The notes below the pieces were generated by a model. That model was not told where the DNA came from. It saw nothing but the letters and a program-made list of their open reading frames with translations, and searched no databases. From the NCBI RefSeq assembly GCF_030167905.1, contig NZ_JARGNA010000003.1:310001-374000 (forward strand): DNA of 64,000 nt, written 5' to 3'. This document shows positions 1-8,478 of the stretch, in pieces. A program made the translations under genes and the position numbers. Each line of letters opens with the position of its first letter. Position 1 is the first letter of the stretch. The DNA comes from Flavobacterium terrisoli (GTDB lineage Bacteria > Bacteroidota > Bacteroidia > Flavobacteriales > Flavobacteriaceae).

Positions 1-414
1 GAAACCTTGTCCAAACTCGATTTCGAACTCCATTTACTCGATGATCGTGAGAATCTGAATACGATGGAAGCCAATGATTTTGTGCAAACCAAACAGGTAG
101 TCGATTTTGAGACGATTGAAAATCACATACCCGAAGGCGATGATATTTACATAGTCATCATGTCTTTTGGTTACCGAACCGATGATATTATTATCCGACG
201 TTTGTTGGATAAAAATTTCAAATATATCGGAATGTTGGGCAGTGTAGCCAAAACAGAAACCTTATTCAAAAACCTAGAAGCCGATGGTTTTGATAAAGAA
301 CAAATGGCCAAAGTTCACGCACCAATAGGTATTGACATCAAAAGCGAAACCACGCAGGAAATCGCCATCAGCATTGCGGCACAATTAATCCAAATCAGAA
401 ACCAAAACCGATGA
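1..414 (+). CDS. XdhC/CoxI family protein, C-terminal part (5' truncated)
   Basis: The reading frame is open from the first base, so the gene begins upstream and only about 137 C-terminal residues are present. What is visible is the Rossmann-like XdhC_C domain: acidic strands, the IVIMSFGYRTDD stretch where the family has its 'TH..D' segment, then YIGMLGS, typical of XdhC. XdhC proteins bind and sulfurate molybdenum cofactor and load it into xanthine dehydrogenase; that is family knowledge. Its stop overlaps the moeA start in an ATGA arrangement, implying translational coupling. With Moco and urate genes downstream, a xanthine dehydrogenase is expected upstream of the window. A full family member is usually 300 residues or more. 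Confidence 0.85.
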   Translation, partial: ETLSKLDFELHLLDDRENLNTMEANDFVQTKQVVDFETIENHIPEGDDIYIVIMSFGYRTDDIIIRRLLDKNFKYIGMLGSVAKTETLFKNLEADGFDKEQMAKVHAPIGIDIKSETTQEIAISIAAQLIQIRNQNR

Positions 415-1580
415 GAACCATTAGCGAAGCATTTTCCATTTTGGAAAGCCTCAATTATTACAAAAGAGTAGTTGAACTTCCGTTATTGGATGCCCGCAAT
501 CATGTATTGGCGGAAACTTTGTTGTCACCCATCAGTATGCCACCGTTTCGCCAGGCAACGATGGATGGATTTGCTTTGTGTTTACACGAAAGTTTAGAAT
601 ATGAAATCGTAGGCGAAGTCAAAGCTGGAGATATTTTTACAAATCAACTTCAACCCGGACAAGCGGTTAAGATTTTTACTGGTGCGGCGGTTCCAAATTC
701 TGCGCAAGCGGTAATCCAAATTGAAAAAGTTGCAGTTGAAAATTTGAAGTTGAACCTTCAGGAAAACATAAAACCCGAAGCGAATGTCCGTCAAAAAGGC
801 GCACAAATTGCTGCAAATGATATTGCTTTAGCCAAAGACACTTTGCTCAACACAGCTGCCATCGGTTTCTTAGCCGGTTTGGGTTTTGACAAGGTAAAAG
901 TGTTTCAAAAGCCAAGTGTTGCGATAGTTGTAACGGGAAATGAATTAATCGAAATTGGAAATCCTTTACCGGATGGAAAAGTCTACAACAGTAATACCAT
1001 TATGCTGCAAACCGCTTTGCTGAATGCGCATTTTGATAAGATTAAAACCTATCAGGTAAAAGACGATTTAGAAAGCACGAAAGTCACTTTAGAGCAAGCG
1101 ATTGATGAAAATGATATTGTCTTAGTTTCGGGCGGCATTTCTGTGGGTGATTATGATTATGTGGGTAAAGCCTTGGATAGTTTGGAAGTGGAAACCTTGT
1201 TTTACAAAGTCAACCAAAAACCGGGAAAACCTTTATTCGCTGGAAAAAAAGGAGACAAAATCATTTTTGCCTTACCGGGAAATCCGGCAGCGAGCCTGAC
1301 TTGTTTTTATATTTATGTGTTGCCAACATTGCAGCGATATTCAGGAATTTCAGTGTCGTATGTTTCAACTGTTGAGAAAAAAATAGCCCATAATTTTGTA
1401 GTCGATAATCCGAGAGCACAGTTTTTAAAGGCATTGGTTTCCAATGAAGAAGTTACAATATTGTCGCATCAGGACTCGGCGATGCTGAACACTTTTGCCG
1501 AAGCTAATGCTTTGGTTTATTTGCCCGAAGGAAAATACGAAGTTCAGCAAAATGATAAAGTTCTTGTCTACAGTATTTAG
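411..1580 (+). CDS. moeA: Molybdopterin molybdotransferase MoeA
   Basis: The 389-residue protein has the normal length and order of MoeA domains. It inserts molybdate into adenylylated molybdopterin, the last common step of Moco synthesis, in the cytoplasm. Visible signatures are MPPFRQATMDGFAL near residue 45, the KIFTGAAVP segment, the MoCF-binding domain with VVTGNEL and VLVSGGISVGDYDYV, and ALPGNPAASLTCF. The start overlaps the XdhC stop by four bases (ATGA). A 30-base gap separates it from the TSUP gene. All neighbours on this strand belong to Moco synthesis or purine breakdown, so it probably serves xanthine dehydrogenase here. Confidence 0.95.
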   Translation: MRTISEAFSILESLNYYKRVVELPLLDARNHVLAETLLSPISMPPFRQATMDGFALCLHESLEYEIVGEVKAGDIFTNQLQPGQAVKIFTGAAVPNSAQAVIQIEKVAVENLKLNLQENIKPEANVRQKGAQIAANDIALAKDTLLNTAAIGFLAGLGFDKVKVFQKPSVAIVVTGNELIEIGNPLPDGKVYNSNTIMLQTALLNAHFDKIKTYQVKDDLESTKVTLEQAIDENDIVLVSGGISVGDYDYVGKALDSLEVETLFYKVNQKPGKPLFAGKKGDKIIFALPGNPAASLTCFYIYVLPTLQRYSGISVSYVSTVEKKIAHNFVVDNPRAQFLKALVSNEEVTILSHQDSAMLNTFAEANALVYLPEGKYEVQQNDKVLVYSI

Positions 1581-1610
1581 TATATTTACAGTACTTAATT
1601 TTTCAAAATC

Positions 1611-2357
1611 ATGTTCGTCAGCGAAATACTAAATTCTCCTTTATTACTGGTTTTACTGGCGGTCGTTGCATTTTTGTATGCGAGCGTTGGTCATGGCGGT
1701 GCGAGTGGTTATTTGGCTTTGATGAGCTTGTTTGCCTTTCCGGTGACGTTTATGAAGCCGACAGCATTAGTGTTGAATATATTGGTTTCTGGCATTTCAT
1801 TTTACTTTTATTACCGCCAAAAAGAATTCAATTGGAAATTTTTTTATCCGTTTGCAATAACCTCGATTCCGTTTTCTTTTTTGGGAGGCATGGTCAACAT
1901 AGAAACCCATTGGTACAAAATAATTTTGGGAACGGTTTTGCTTTTTGCCGTAGCCAGATTACTGGGTTTATTTGGCAAAGGCCAGAAGGAATTGAAGCCG
2001 ATTAATCTTCCAATGGCATTAGTCATTGGCGCTATAATCGGTTTTTTATCCGGATTGATAGGCATTGGCGGAGGCATTATTTTGAGTCCGGTGCTGTTAT
2101 TATTAGGCTGGGCAACGATGAAACAAACCGCTGCGGTTTCGGCCTTATTCATCTTTGTAAATTCCATTTCCGGACTTTTCGGATTTGCGTCACAAGGCGG
2201 AACATTACCGGTTTCATCAACACTATTGATTGCAGTGGTTTTGATTGGCGGTATTGTCGGTGGTTATTACGGTAGCAAAAAAATGAATACTATTGCGTTG
2301 CGAAATGTATTGGCAATGGTTTTGTTAATCGCGGTTTTTAAATTATATACAATCTAG
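1611..2357 (+). CDS. TSUP (TauE/SafE) family membrane permease
   Basis: The 248-residue, very hydrophobic protein has about eight membrane segments and two glycine-rich half-repeats, FLYASVGHGGASGY near the N-terminus and FLSGLIGIGGGIILSP in the second half. That internal duplication is the hallmark of the sulfite-exporter TauE/SafE family. Members move sulfite, sulfoacetate or other small organic anions, and the substrate cannot be read from sequence. It sits between moeA and moaD, two bases before moaD, so it is almost certainly co-transcribed with Moco genes. A link to sulfur supply or removal, or to a purine-derived anion, is inference only. Confidence 0.88.
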   Translation: MFVSEILNSPLLLVLLAVVAFLYASVGHGGASGYLALMSLFAFPVTFMKPTALVLNILVSGISFYFYYRQKEFNWKFFYPFAITSIPFSFLGGMVNIETHWYKIILGTVLLFAVARLLGLFGKGQKELKPINLPMALVIGAIIGFLSGLIGIGGGIILSPVLLLLGWATMKQTAAVSALFIFVNSISGLFGFASQGGTLPVSSTLLIAVVLIGGIVGGYYGSKKMNTIALRNVLAMVLLIAVFKLYTI

Positions 2358-2359
2358 TT

Positions 2360-2611
2360 ATGGCAATCAAATGTCCGATAAAATATTATGGTATCATCAG
2401 CGATATTGTTGGTATGGATGCTGATTTGGCTGAGTTTAACGGTGAAGTTCCGGTCTTGAATGATTTGAAAGTGACGCTGGAAGATGCCTTTGCCGATATG
2501 AAAGAAGTAAACTATTTGTTTGCGGTCAATCAGACGCTGGTTTCCGATTTGACTTTGGAACTAAAAGATAACGATGAGATTGCCTTATTGCCGGCATTTT
2601 CCGGAGGCTAA
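2360..2611 (+). CDS. moaD: Molybdopterin synthase small subunit MoaD
   Basis: The 83-residue ubiquitin-fold protein ends in FSGG. The C-terminal Gly-Gly is the site adenylylated by MoeB and then thiocarboxylated to donate sulfur for the dithiolene of molybdopterin. Length and the terminal LLPAFSGG match the family. It starts two bases after the TSUP stop and is followed 11 bases later by moeB, the enzyme that activates it. moaE lies next in line, so the whole sulfur-transfer module is contiguous. Confidence 0.93.
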   Translation: MAIKCPIKYYGIISDIVGMDADLAEFNGEVPVLNDLKVTLEDAFADMKEVNYLFAVNQTLVSDLTLELKDNDEIALLPAFSGG

Positions 2612-2622
2612 TTTAAAATACA

Positions 2623-3714
2623 ATGCAAAACAAAAGATACGACAAGCAAATCCAGCTGGCTGAAATAGGCATTTCAGGTCAGGAAAAAATCACCAAGGCT
2701 AAAGTTTTAGTCATTGGCGCCGGTGGTTTGGGTTGTCCCGTTTTGCAAAATTTAGCTGCTGCAGGGGTTGGTTCAATTGGAATTGTCGATGGCGATATAG
2801 TGGAAGAAACCAATTTGCACCGACAGTTTTTATATACTTTAGCAGATGTTGGAAAAAGTAAAGCGGTCGTGGCCAAAGAAGTGGTTTCAAAGCAAAATCC
2901 TGAGGTAAATATTCAGATTTATACCGATTGTTTCAAAGCCCAAAATGCGCTCGAAATGGTTTCCGATTACCAAATCATAGTCGATTGTACCGATGATAAC
3001 GCGACACGTTATTTGATAAACGATATCGCTTTGGTCAAAAACATTCCGATGGTTTCTGCGTCGATTCACAAATTTGAAGGACAGCTTTCGGTGTTTAATT
3101 ACCAGAACGGACCAACTTACCGTTGCTTGTTTCCCGAAAGCGAAAATTTGAATCAATTGGCCAGTTGCAATGACAGCGGTGTTTTAGGTGTTTTGCCTAA
3201 TCTCTTGGGTGTAATGCAGGCCAATGAAGTACTGAAGATTATCCTCGACATTGGCGAAGTGTTAAGCGGAAAATTGCTTTTGTATAACGGTTTAAACAAC
3301 AATATCCAGGCGATCAGTTTTGCTTTGAATGAAACCGAAAAAGAAAAAGGCATCCAAAACGGATTGGAAGTTCTGAATAATCTGCTCAATATTGGTGTTG
3401 GTTCTATCAATGCCAATGATTTTTTAGTGGAATTGACTCAAAAAAGCAATGTGGTGATTGACATCAGGGAAACTTACGAAGAGCCAAAAATGGAAGCCCA
3501 AAACATCAACCATGTTCCTTTGGCACAATTGGACGATTTTCTAAAAAGTATCGACAGAAACCAAAAAATTATCCTGTTTTGCCAGGAAGGAAACCGAAGC
3601 AAACTCACCTGCGACTATTTAATCAAAAACGGTTTTGCCAATGTGTATCATCTTTCCAACGGGATTCAATCATTGCAAAAGCTAACCCATAATGAAATCC
3701 ATGACAACAGATAA
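2623..3714 (+). CDS. moeB: MoeB/HesA/ThiF adenylyltransferase with C-terminal rhodanese domain
   Basis: The 363-residue protein has an E1-like domain (residues 1-240) and a rhodanese domain (about 265-360). The nucleotide-binding loop VIGAGGLGCPV, the D-x-D-x-V-E..NLHRQ segment and a YRCLFPE motif identify the ThiF/MoeB fold. It should adenylylate the MoaD C-terminus. The rhodanese domain carries the loop FCQEGNRSK, whose cysteine would hold persulfide sulfur, so activation and sulfur donation are joined in one protein. The first Zn-site CxxC of classical MoeB reads TYRC here, and I see no second CxxC pair. Its 3' end overlaps moaE. Confidence 0.88.
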   Translation: MQNKRYDKQIQLAEIGISGQEKITKAKVLVIGAGGLGCPVLQNLAAAGVGSIGIVDGDIVEETNLHRQFLYTLADVGKSKAVVAKEVVSKQNPEVNIQIYTDCFKAQNALEMVSDYQIIVDCTDDNATRYLINDIALVKNIPMVSASIHKFEGQLSVFNYQNGPTYRCLFPESENLNQLASCNDSGVLGVLPNLLGVMQANEVLKIILDIGEVLSGKLLLYNGLNNNIQAISFALNETEKEKGIQNGLEVLNNLLNIGVGSINANDFLVELTQKSNVVIDIRETYEEPKMEAQNINHVPLAQLDDFLKSIDRNQKIILFCQEGNRSKLTCDYLIKNGFANVYHLSNGIQSLQKLTHNEIHDNR

Positions 3715-4147
3715 ACCAAGAAAAACAACTTTTATCCACGGACCGATTGCGGCCGATTTTATTGGCGATTCGATTTCGAAACACCAAAGTAAAACGACGA
3801 TTGGTGCGCACAATATTTTTTTGGGACAAGTCCGCGCTGATATCATTGAAGGAAAAGAAGTTGTTGCGATTGAGTATTCGGCATACGAAGAAATGGCAGA
3901 AAAGATTTTTCATGAAATCAGAGAATCGGCTTTCGCCAAATATGACTTAACTTGTATGCACATTTACCACAGTTTGGGATTGGTCAAAGCAGGTGAAATT
4001 TGTTTGTTCATTTTTGTTTCTTCGCCAAGACGAAAAGTGGTTTTTGAAGCTTTGGAATTTTTGGTCGAAGAAATCAAAGCCAAAGTACCAGTTTTTGGCA
4101 AAGAAATTTTTGAAGACGAAACCTATACCTGGAAAAAAAACACATAA
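3692..4147 (+). CDS. moaE: Molybdopterin synthase large subunit MoaE
   Basis: The 151-residue protein matches the catalytic subunit of MPT synthase, which pairs with MoaD to convert cyclic pyranopterin monophosphate to molybdopterin. Diagnostic stretches are GAHNIFLGQVRAD, VVAIEYSAYEEMAE, HSLGLVKAGEICLFIFV, SSPRRKVVFEA and the terminal KAKVPVFGKEIFEDETY with its catalytic lysines. The start at 3692 overlaps the end of moeB by 23 bases. A second in-frame ATG at 3701 would remove three residues and is equally possible. Confidence 0.93.
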   Translation: MKSMTTDKPRKTTFIHGPIAADFIGDSISKHQSKTTIGAHNIFLGQVRADIIEGKEVVAIEYSAYEEMAEKIFHEIRESAFAKYDLTCMHIYHSLGLVKAGEICLFIFVSSPRRKVVFEALEFLVEEIKAKVPVFGKEIFEDETYTWKKNT

Positions 4148-4148
4148 A

Positions 4149-5063
4149 ATGGTTGATATTACCCATAAAATTACCACACTCCGAACCGCAACGGCGCAAG
4201 CCATTGTAAAGGTTGGTTCATCGGATACCATACAAGCCATTTTGGACAAAAAAGTACCCAAAGGCGATGTGTTGGAAGTGGCTCGAACGGCCGGTTTGTT
4301 TGCCGTGAAAAACACCGCGAGCGTGATTCCCGATTGTCATCCGATGCCGATTGAATATACCGGAATCCATTTTGAATGTTTTGAGGATTTTATCGAAATT
4401 GAAGTCTGTGTCAAAACGATTTACAAAACCGGTGTTGAGGTTGAAGCCATGCACGGCGCGTCCATCGTAGCTTTAACGATGTATGATATGCTCAAACCGA
4501 TTGATAAGAATGTTGAAATTTCTACGGTAAAATTGCTGCACAAAAAGGGCGGCAAAACCGATTTTGGTGCCAAAGAAAATCACAACCTGAATGTAGCCGT
4601 AATTGTTTGCTCCGATAGTGTTTCGGCCGGAACCAAAGAAGACGCTTCGGGAAAAGTCATCACCGAAAAATTAGAGAAACTGGGCTTAGTCGTTTCCCAA
4701 TACGATATCATTCCCGACAGGGTAACCGAAATTCAGGCCAATATTCAAAGCCTGATCAAGAAAAAAACCGATCTAATCATCCTAACCGGCGGCACCGGAT
4801 TGTCGCACAAAGATGTCACACCCGAAGCGGTAATTCCGTTATTGGACAGAAGAATTCCCGGAATTGAAGAAGCGATTCGCTCTTACGGGCAGGAACGAAC
4901 ACCGTTTGCGATGTTATCACGCAGCGTCGTTGGTTTCAAAGGCGATACGTTGATTATGGCTTTGCCTGGATCGGTTGGCGGCGCTTCGGAATCGATAGAC
5001 GCGGTGTTTCCATCGGTGTTGCATTTGTTTAAATTGCTGAACGGATTCGACCATGGAAAATAA
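4149..5063 (+). CDS. moaCB: Bifunctional MoaC-MoaB (pyranopterin monophosphate synthase / MPT adenylyltransferase-like) fusion
   Basis: The 304-residue protein joins two domains. Residues 1-145 are MoaC, with the conserved CHPMP site, VKTIYKTGVEVEAM and MYDMLKP, where the active-site Asp and Lys sit. Residues 150-300 are a MoaB/MogA domain with VIVCSDSVSAG, LIILTGGTGLSHKDVTPEA and ALPGSVGGASE. MoaC completes cyclic pyranopterin monophosphate with MoaA; MoaB/MogA-type domains adenylylate molybdopterin. An open frame extends upstream to 3993 but that part lies inside moaE; ATG 4149 starts right after the moaE stop and gives the MoaC N-terminus. It overlaps moaA by 11 bases. Confidence 0.92.
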   Translation: MVDITHKITTLRTATAQAIVKVGSSDTIQAILDKKVPKGDVLEVARTAGLFAVKNTASVIPDCHPMPIEYTGIHFECFEDFIEIEVCVKTIYKTGVEVEAMHGASIVALTMYDMLKPIDKNVEISTVKLLHKKGGKTDFGAKENHNLNVAVIVCSDSVSAGTKEDASGKVITEKLEKLGLVVSQYDIIPDRVTEIQANIQSLIKKKTDLIILTGGTGLSHKDVTPEAVIPLLDRRIPGIEEAIRSYGQERTPFAMLSRSVVGFKGDTLIMALPGSVGGASESIDAVFPSVLHLFKLLNGFDHGK

Positions 5064-6057
5064 TTTCGATTTACAGGATTCATTTGGACGCGAACACAAC
5101 TATTTGCGCATTTCGATTACGGAACACTGTAATCTGAGATGCAGTTATTGCATGCCCGAAGAAGGTATTGCTTTGACGCCAAAATCCCATTTGATGACTG
5201 CCGAAGAAATTATCCATATCGCCAAAACCTTTGTGGACTATGGCGTAACCAAAATCAGATTGACCGGCGGCGAACCTTTGGTACGAAAAGATGCCGCACC
5301 TATCATAGAAGAATTAGGTAAACTGAATGTTGATTTAAGTATAACTACGAATGGAATTTTGGTGCCCAATTTCATTTCGACATTCAAAGCAGCCAATATC
5401 AAAACCATCAACATCAGCATCGATAGTTTGGTGGAAGAAAAATTCAATCAAATTACCAGAAGAAAATACTTCGAAACTGTTTTTAAAAACATAGATTTAC
5501 TATTGTCAGAAGGTTTTAAGGTGAAATTGAATGTGGTTTTAATCAAAAGTTTTAATGATGACGAAATCCTCGATTTTATTGCCTTAACCAGAGATAAAAA
5601 TGTCCAAATCCGCTTTATAGAATTCATGCCGTTTAGTGGTAACCAATGGGACAAATCCAAGTTGGTTTCCTATGCCGAAATCATGGAAACAATTCAATCC
5701 GAATATGCTTTCACCGAAATTGAACGCCTTACAGATGCGCCAAATGATACCGCTAAGAATTTCAAAATCAAATCCCATTTGGGCAGTTTCGCCGTGATTA
5801 GTTCGGTTACGAATCCGTTTTGCAGTACTTGTAACCGCATTCGTTTAACTGCCGACGGGAAATTAAAGAACTGTCTGTTCTCCAATTCCGAAACGTCTTT
5901 GCTGGAAACCTTACGCGCCGGAAACTCCATTTTGCCTTTGATTCAACAGAATTTGTTATCCAAAAAAGCCGTTCGCGCCGGCATGGATGACGACCTTAAA
6001 TTCCAGAATCCGGAGCTGTTTTCTCAGAACAGAAGTATGATTGCGATTGGTGGATAA
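5053..6057 (+). CDS. moaA: GTP 3',8-cyclase MoaA
   Basis: The 334-residue radical SAM enzyme catalyses the first step of Moco synthesis, rearranging GTP for MoaC. The N-terminal [4Fe-4S] cluster site is C26-x3-C30-x2-C33 within HCNLRCSYC, followed by RLTGGEPL. The C-terminal cluster site is CSTCNRIRLTADGKLKNC, the C-x2-C-x13-C pattern. It ends in Gly-Gly (MIAIGG), as active MoaA proteins do. The start overlaps the moaCB stop by 11 bases. It closes the Moco run; 54 bases later a promoter opens the allantoin genes. Confidence 0.95.
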   Translation: MENNFDLQDSFGREHNYLRISITEHCNLRCSYCMPEEGIALTPKSHLMTAEEIIHIAKTFVDYGVTKIRLTGGEPLVRKDAAPIIEELGKLNVDLSITTNGILVPNFISTFKAANIKTINISIDSLVEEKFNQITRRKYFETVFKNIDLLLSEGFKVKLNVVLIKSFNDDEILDFIALTRDKNVQIRFIEFMPFSGNQWDKSKLVSYAEIMETIQSEYAFTEIERLTDAPNDTAKNFKIKSHLGSFAVISSVTNPFCSTCNRIRLTADGKLKNCLFSNSETSLLETLRAGNSILPLIQQNLLSKKAVRAGMDDDLKFQNPELFSQNRSMIAIGG

Positions 6058-6085
6058 CTTTCAAATCAATATTCTTTAATAAAAC

Positions 6086-6115
6086 TTGTAAATTTTTTAA
6101 TTAAATTTATATTTG
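6086..6115 (+). promoter_or_regulatory. Bacteroidota-type promoter for the ureide genes
   Basis: TTG at 6086-6088 and TATATTTG at 6108-6115 are separated by 19 bases, the flavobacterial TTG / TAnnTTTG arrangement. Transcription would start near 6121. It lies just after the moaA stop and would drive allantoinase and the genes behind it independently of the Moco genes. Confidence 0.7.
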
Positions 6116-6151
6116 CAGGTTCGCCTATGCGAAAAATATAATTTTATAACA

Positions 6152-7477
6152 TTGCAAGAAAGATTACTATATAGTCAAAACGTTTGGGTTGACGGAAAAT
6201 TACAACCGGCGACCATTCGCATTCAAAACGGAACGATTTCCAATATCTATTTCAACAAACAAGATAACGCTGAAGATTTTGGCGAATTGGTCATTATGCC
6301 CGGCGTAATCGATGTTCACGTTCATGTTAACGAACCCGGGAGAACCGAATGGGAAGGTTTTGAAACCGCTACGCAAGCCGCAGCTGCCGGAGGAACAACC
6401 ACAATTATCGACATGCCTTTGAATGCGAGTCCGGTGACGACAACTTTGAATGCATTTCAACAAAAATTAGAATCGACCAAAGGAAAAATGAATGTCAATG
6501 TCGGTTTCTATGCCGGATTGGTTCCGGGAAACACAGCCGATTTACCTGAATTATTGACTGCTGGCGTAGTAGGAGTGAAGTGTTTTTTGACACATTCCGG
6601 AATAGACGAATTTCCGAATGTAACCGAAAAAGATTTAGACGAAGCGATGCCGATTATTGCTAAATACAATTTGCCTTTATTGGCACATTGTGAGTTATAT
6701 GATAAGGAAGTCGAATGTGATTTTGAAAATAATCCAACAAGTTACCAACATTATCTTGCCAGTCGACCAAAAAAATGGGAAAACGACGCCATCGCTTTGA
6801 TGATTCGCAAGTGTCGTGAACACCATTGCCAGGTGCATATTGTTCATGTCGCTTCCGCGGAAGCTTTGGCCCAAATTGAAGCCGCTAAAAAAGAAGGTTT
6901 ACCAATCACAGCCGAAACTTGTACGCAATATATTTACTTTAACGCCGAAGCAATTCCGGATGCGAGTTGCATTTACAAATGTGCGCCACCGATTCGGGAG
7001 AAAGCCAACAATGACCAATTGAAACAAGCTTTTGTTTCGGGCATTTTGGATTTTATCACGACCGATCATTCGCCTGCTCCGCCAAATATCAAGGAAATGG
7101 AAAGCGGTAATTTGAAAAAAGCCTGGGGCGGCATTGCCGGAATTCAGTTTTTGCTCAACGGTTCCTGGACAGCGATGAGAGACACAGTGACTTTGGAACA
7201 ATTTATACCAATGGTGACTTCAAAACCCGCAGCGTTTATTAAGGCGAAAAACAAAGGAACAATAGCAATTGGAAAAGACGCCGATTTTGTCATTTGGAAT
7301 CCTGGAGTAAGTGAAACAATCAAGGCAGAAAACATATTATTCAGATATAAAATCAGTCCGTATATCGGGCAAAATTTAAACGGAGTTGTTTCGGAAACCA
7401 TCGTAAATGGCGAAACCGTGTATCAAAATAAAGTAATAAGAAATAAAAATAAAGGACAATGGCTTTTGCAAAAGTAA
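6152..7477 (+). CDS. allB: Allantoinase (AllB-type cyclic amidohydrolase)
   Basis: From the TTG at 6152 the protein is 441 residues, normal for allantoinase. It hydrolyses allantoin to allantoate. Metal-site signatures are DVHVHVNEPGRTEWEGF, GVKCFLTHSG (the lysine to be carboxylated), LLAHCELYD, HIVHVASAEAL and TTDHSPAPP. Dihydroorotase belongs to the same superfamily, but the NEPGRTEWEGF motif and the adjacent allantoicase favour allantoinase. The frame stays open to a TTG at 6113, but that codon is part of the promoter -7 box and would not be transcribed. No ATG is available, so TTG 6152 is preferred. The gene overlaps allantoicase by 19 bases. Confidence 0.9.
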   Translation: MQERLLYSQNVWVDGKLQPATIRIQNGTISNIYFNKQDNAEDFGELVIMPGVIDVHVHVNEPGRTEWEGFETATQAAAAGGTTTIIDMPLNASPVTTTLNAFQQKLESTKGKMNVNVGFYAGLVPGNTADLPELLTAGVVGVKCFLTHSGIDEFPNVTEKDLDEAMPIIAKYNLPLLAHCELYDKEVECDFENNPTSYQHYLASRPKKWENDAIALMIRKCREHHCQVHIVHVASAEALAQIEAAKKEGLPITAETCTQYIYFNAEAIPDASCIYKCAPPIREKANNDQLKQAFVSGILDFITTDHSPAPPNIKEMESGNLKKAWGGIAGIQFLLNGSWTAMRDTVTLEQFIPMVTSKPAAFIKAKNKGTIAIGKDADFVIWNPGVSETIKAENILFRYKISPYIGQNLNGVVSETIVNGETVYQNKVIRNKNKGQWLLQK

Positions 7478-8478
7478 CAGAGATAGTCAAGGAATCACCG
7501 GCATTTACCCAACTAACCGACTTGGCGGCAGAACGCCTGGGCGGAAAAGTATTGTATGCGACCGATGATTTTTTTGCCGAAAAAGAGAATTTGATTTTAC
7601 CAACGCGTGGTGTGTTCATCACCGACAAATATACCGACCGTGGCAAATGGATGGACGGCTGGGAAAGCCGCAGAAAAAGAACGCCTGGACACGATTGGGC
7701 TGTTATTCAATTGGCGACTTCGGGAAAAATTACCGGCTTTGATATTGACACCAATTTCTTTTTGGGGAATCATCCACCACATGCTTCGATTGAAGCAATC
7801 AACATTTCCAATGCAGAAGGAATTACCGATTGGGAGAATTTAGCATGGAAAGAGATTTTGCCAAAATCCCATTTGGATGCCGGTTCGCAGAATTTCTACG
7901 AATGTGAAAGCGATGAAATTTTCACGCATTTGCGTTTGCACATTTATCCTGATGGTGGCGTAGCACGTTTCCGGGTTTACGGAGAAGTCTTTAAAAACTG
8001 GGATGCGGTTTCCACTTCACAGGAATTGGATTTGGCTGCTGCGATTAATGGCGGTCAGGCGATTGCCTGCAACGATATGTTTTTTAGTGCGATGAGCAAT
8101 TTGATTATGCCCAATCGCGGTGCCAATATGGGAGACGGCTGGGAGACCAAAAGAAACAGAACACCTAATAATCGTGATTGGGTGATTTTGAAATTAGCCC
8201 ACAAAGGAATTGTGGATAGAATCATAGTCGATACCTGTCATTTTAAAGGCAATTATCCTGATAGTTGTTCGATTGAAGCTTGTGTTTCAGAAACTGACGA
8301 TGTTGTAAATAGTACCGATTGGAAAACTTTATTACCCCAACAAAAATTGAGTGCTGATCATATTCATGAATTTATTTCCGAAGTAAATGCTTTGGGAACG
8401 ATCACGCATATTCGTTTGAATATTTTTCCTGATGGTGGCGTAAGCCGATTAAGAATCTTTGGTAAAATCAGTAAATAG
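7459..8478 (+). CDS. alc: Allantoicase
   Basis: The 339-residue protein is built of two similar halves, as in known allantoicases: GKWMDGWESRRKRTPGHDW in the first and MGDGWETKRNRTPNNRDW in the second, each followed by an IDTNFFLGNHPP or VDTCHFKGNYPD strand. It cleaves allantoate to ureidoglycolate and urea. Its start overlaps the allantoinase end by 19 bases, and its TAG shares one G with the GTG start of the next gene, so translation is tightly coupled. No ureidoglycolate lyase gene follows. Confidence 0.93.
   Translation: MAFAKVTEIVKESPAFTQLTDLAAERLGGKVLYATDDFFAEKENLILPTRGVFITDKYTDRGKWMDGWESRRKRTPGHDWAVIQLATSGKITGFDIDTNFFLGNHPPHASIEAINISNAEGITDWENLAWKEILPKSHLDAGSQNFYECESDEIFTHLRLHIYPDGGVARFRVYGEVFKNWDAVSTSQELDLAAAINGGQAIACNDMFFSAMSNLIMPNRGANMGDGWETKRNRTPNNRDWVILKLAHKGIVDRIIVDTCHFKGNYPDSCSIEACVSETDDVVNSTDWKTLLPQQKLSADHIHEFISEVNALGTITHIRLNIFPDGGVSRLRIFGKISK

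Noticed and set aside
3993-4148. Long upstream extension of the MoaC-MoaB frame
   Set aside because: It lies wholly inside moaE in another frame and has no MoaC-like residues; ATG 4149 directly after the moaE stop fits the family start.
6113-6151. Upstream TTG start for allantoinase
   Set aside because: The codon overlaps the -7 box TATATTTG, so it would not be in the transcript.
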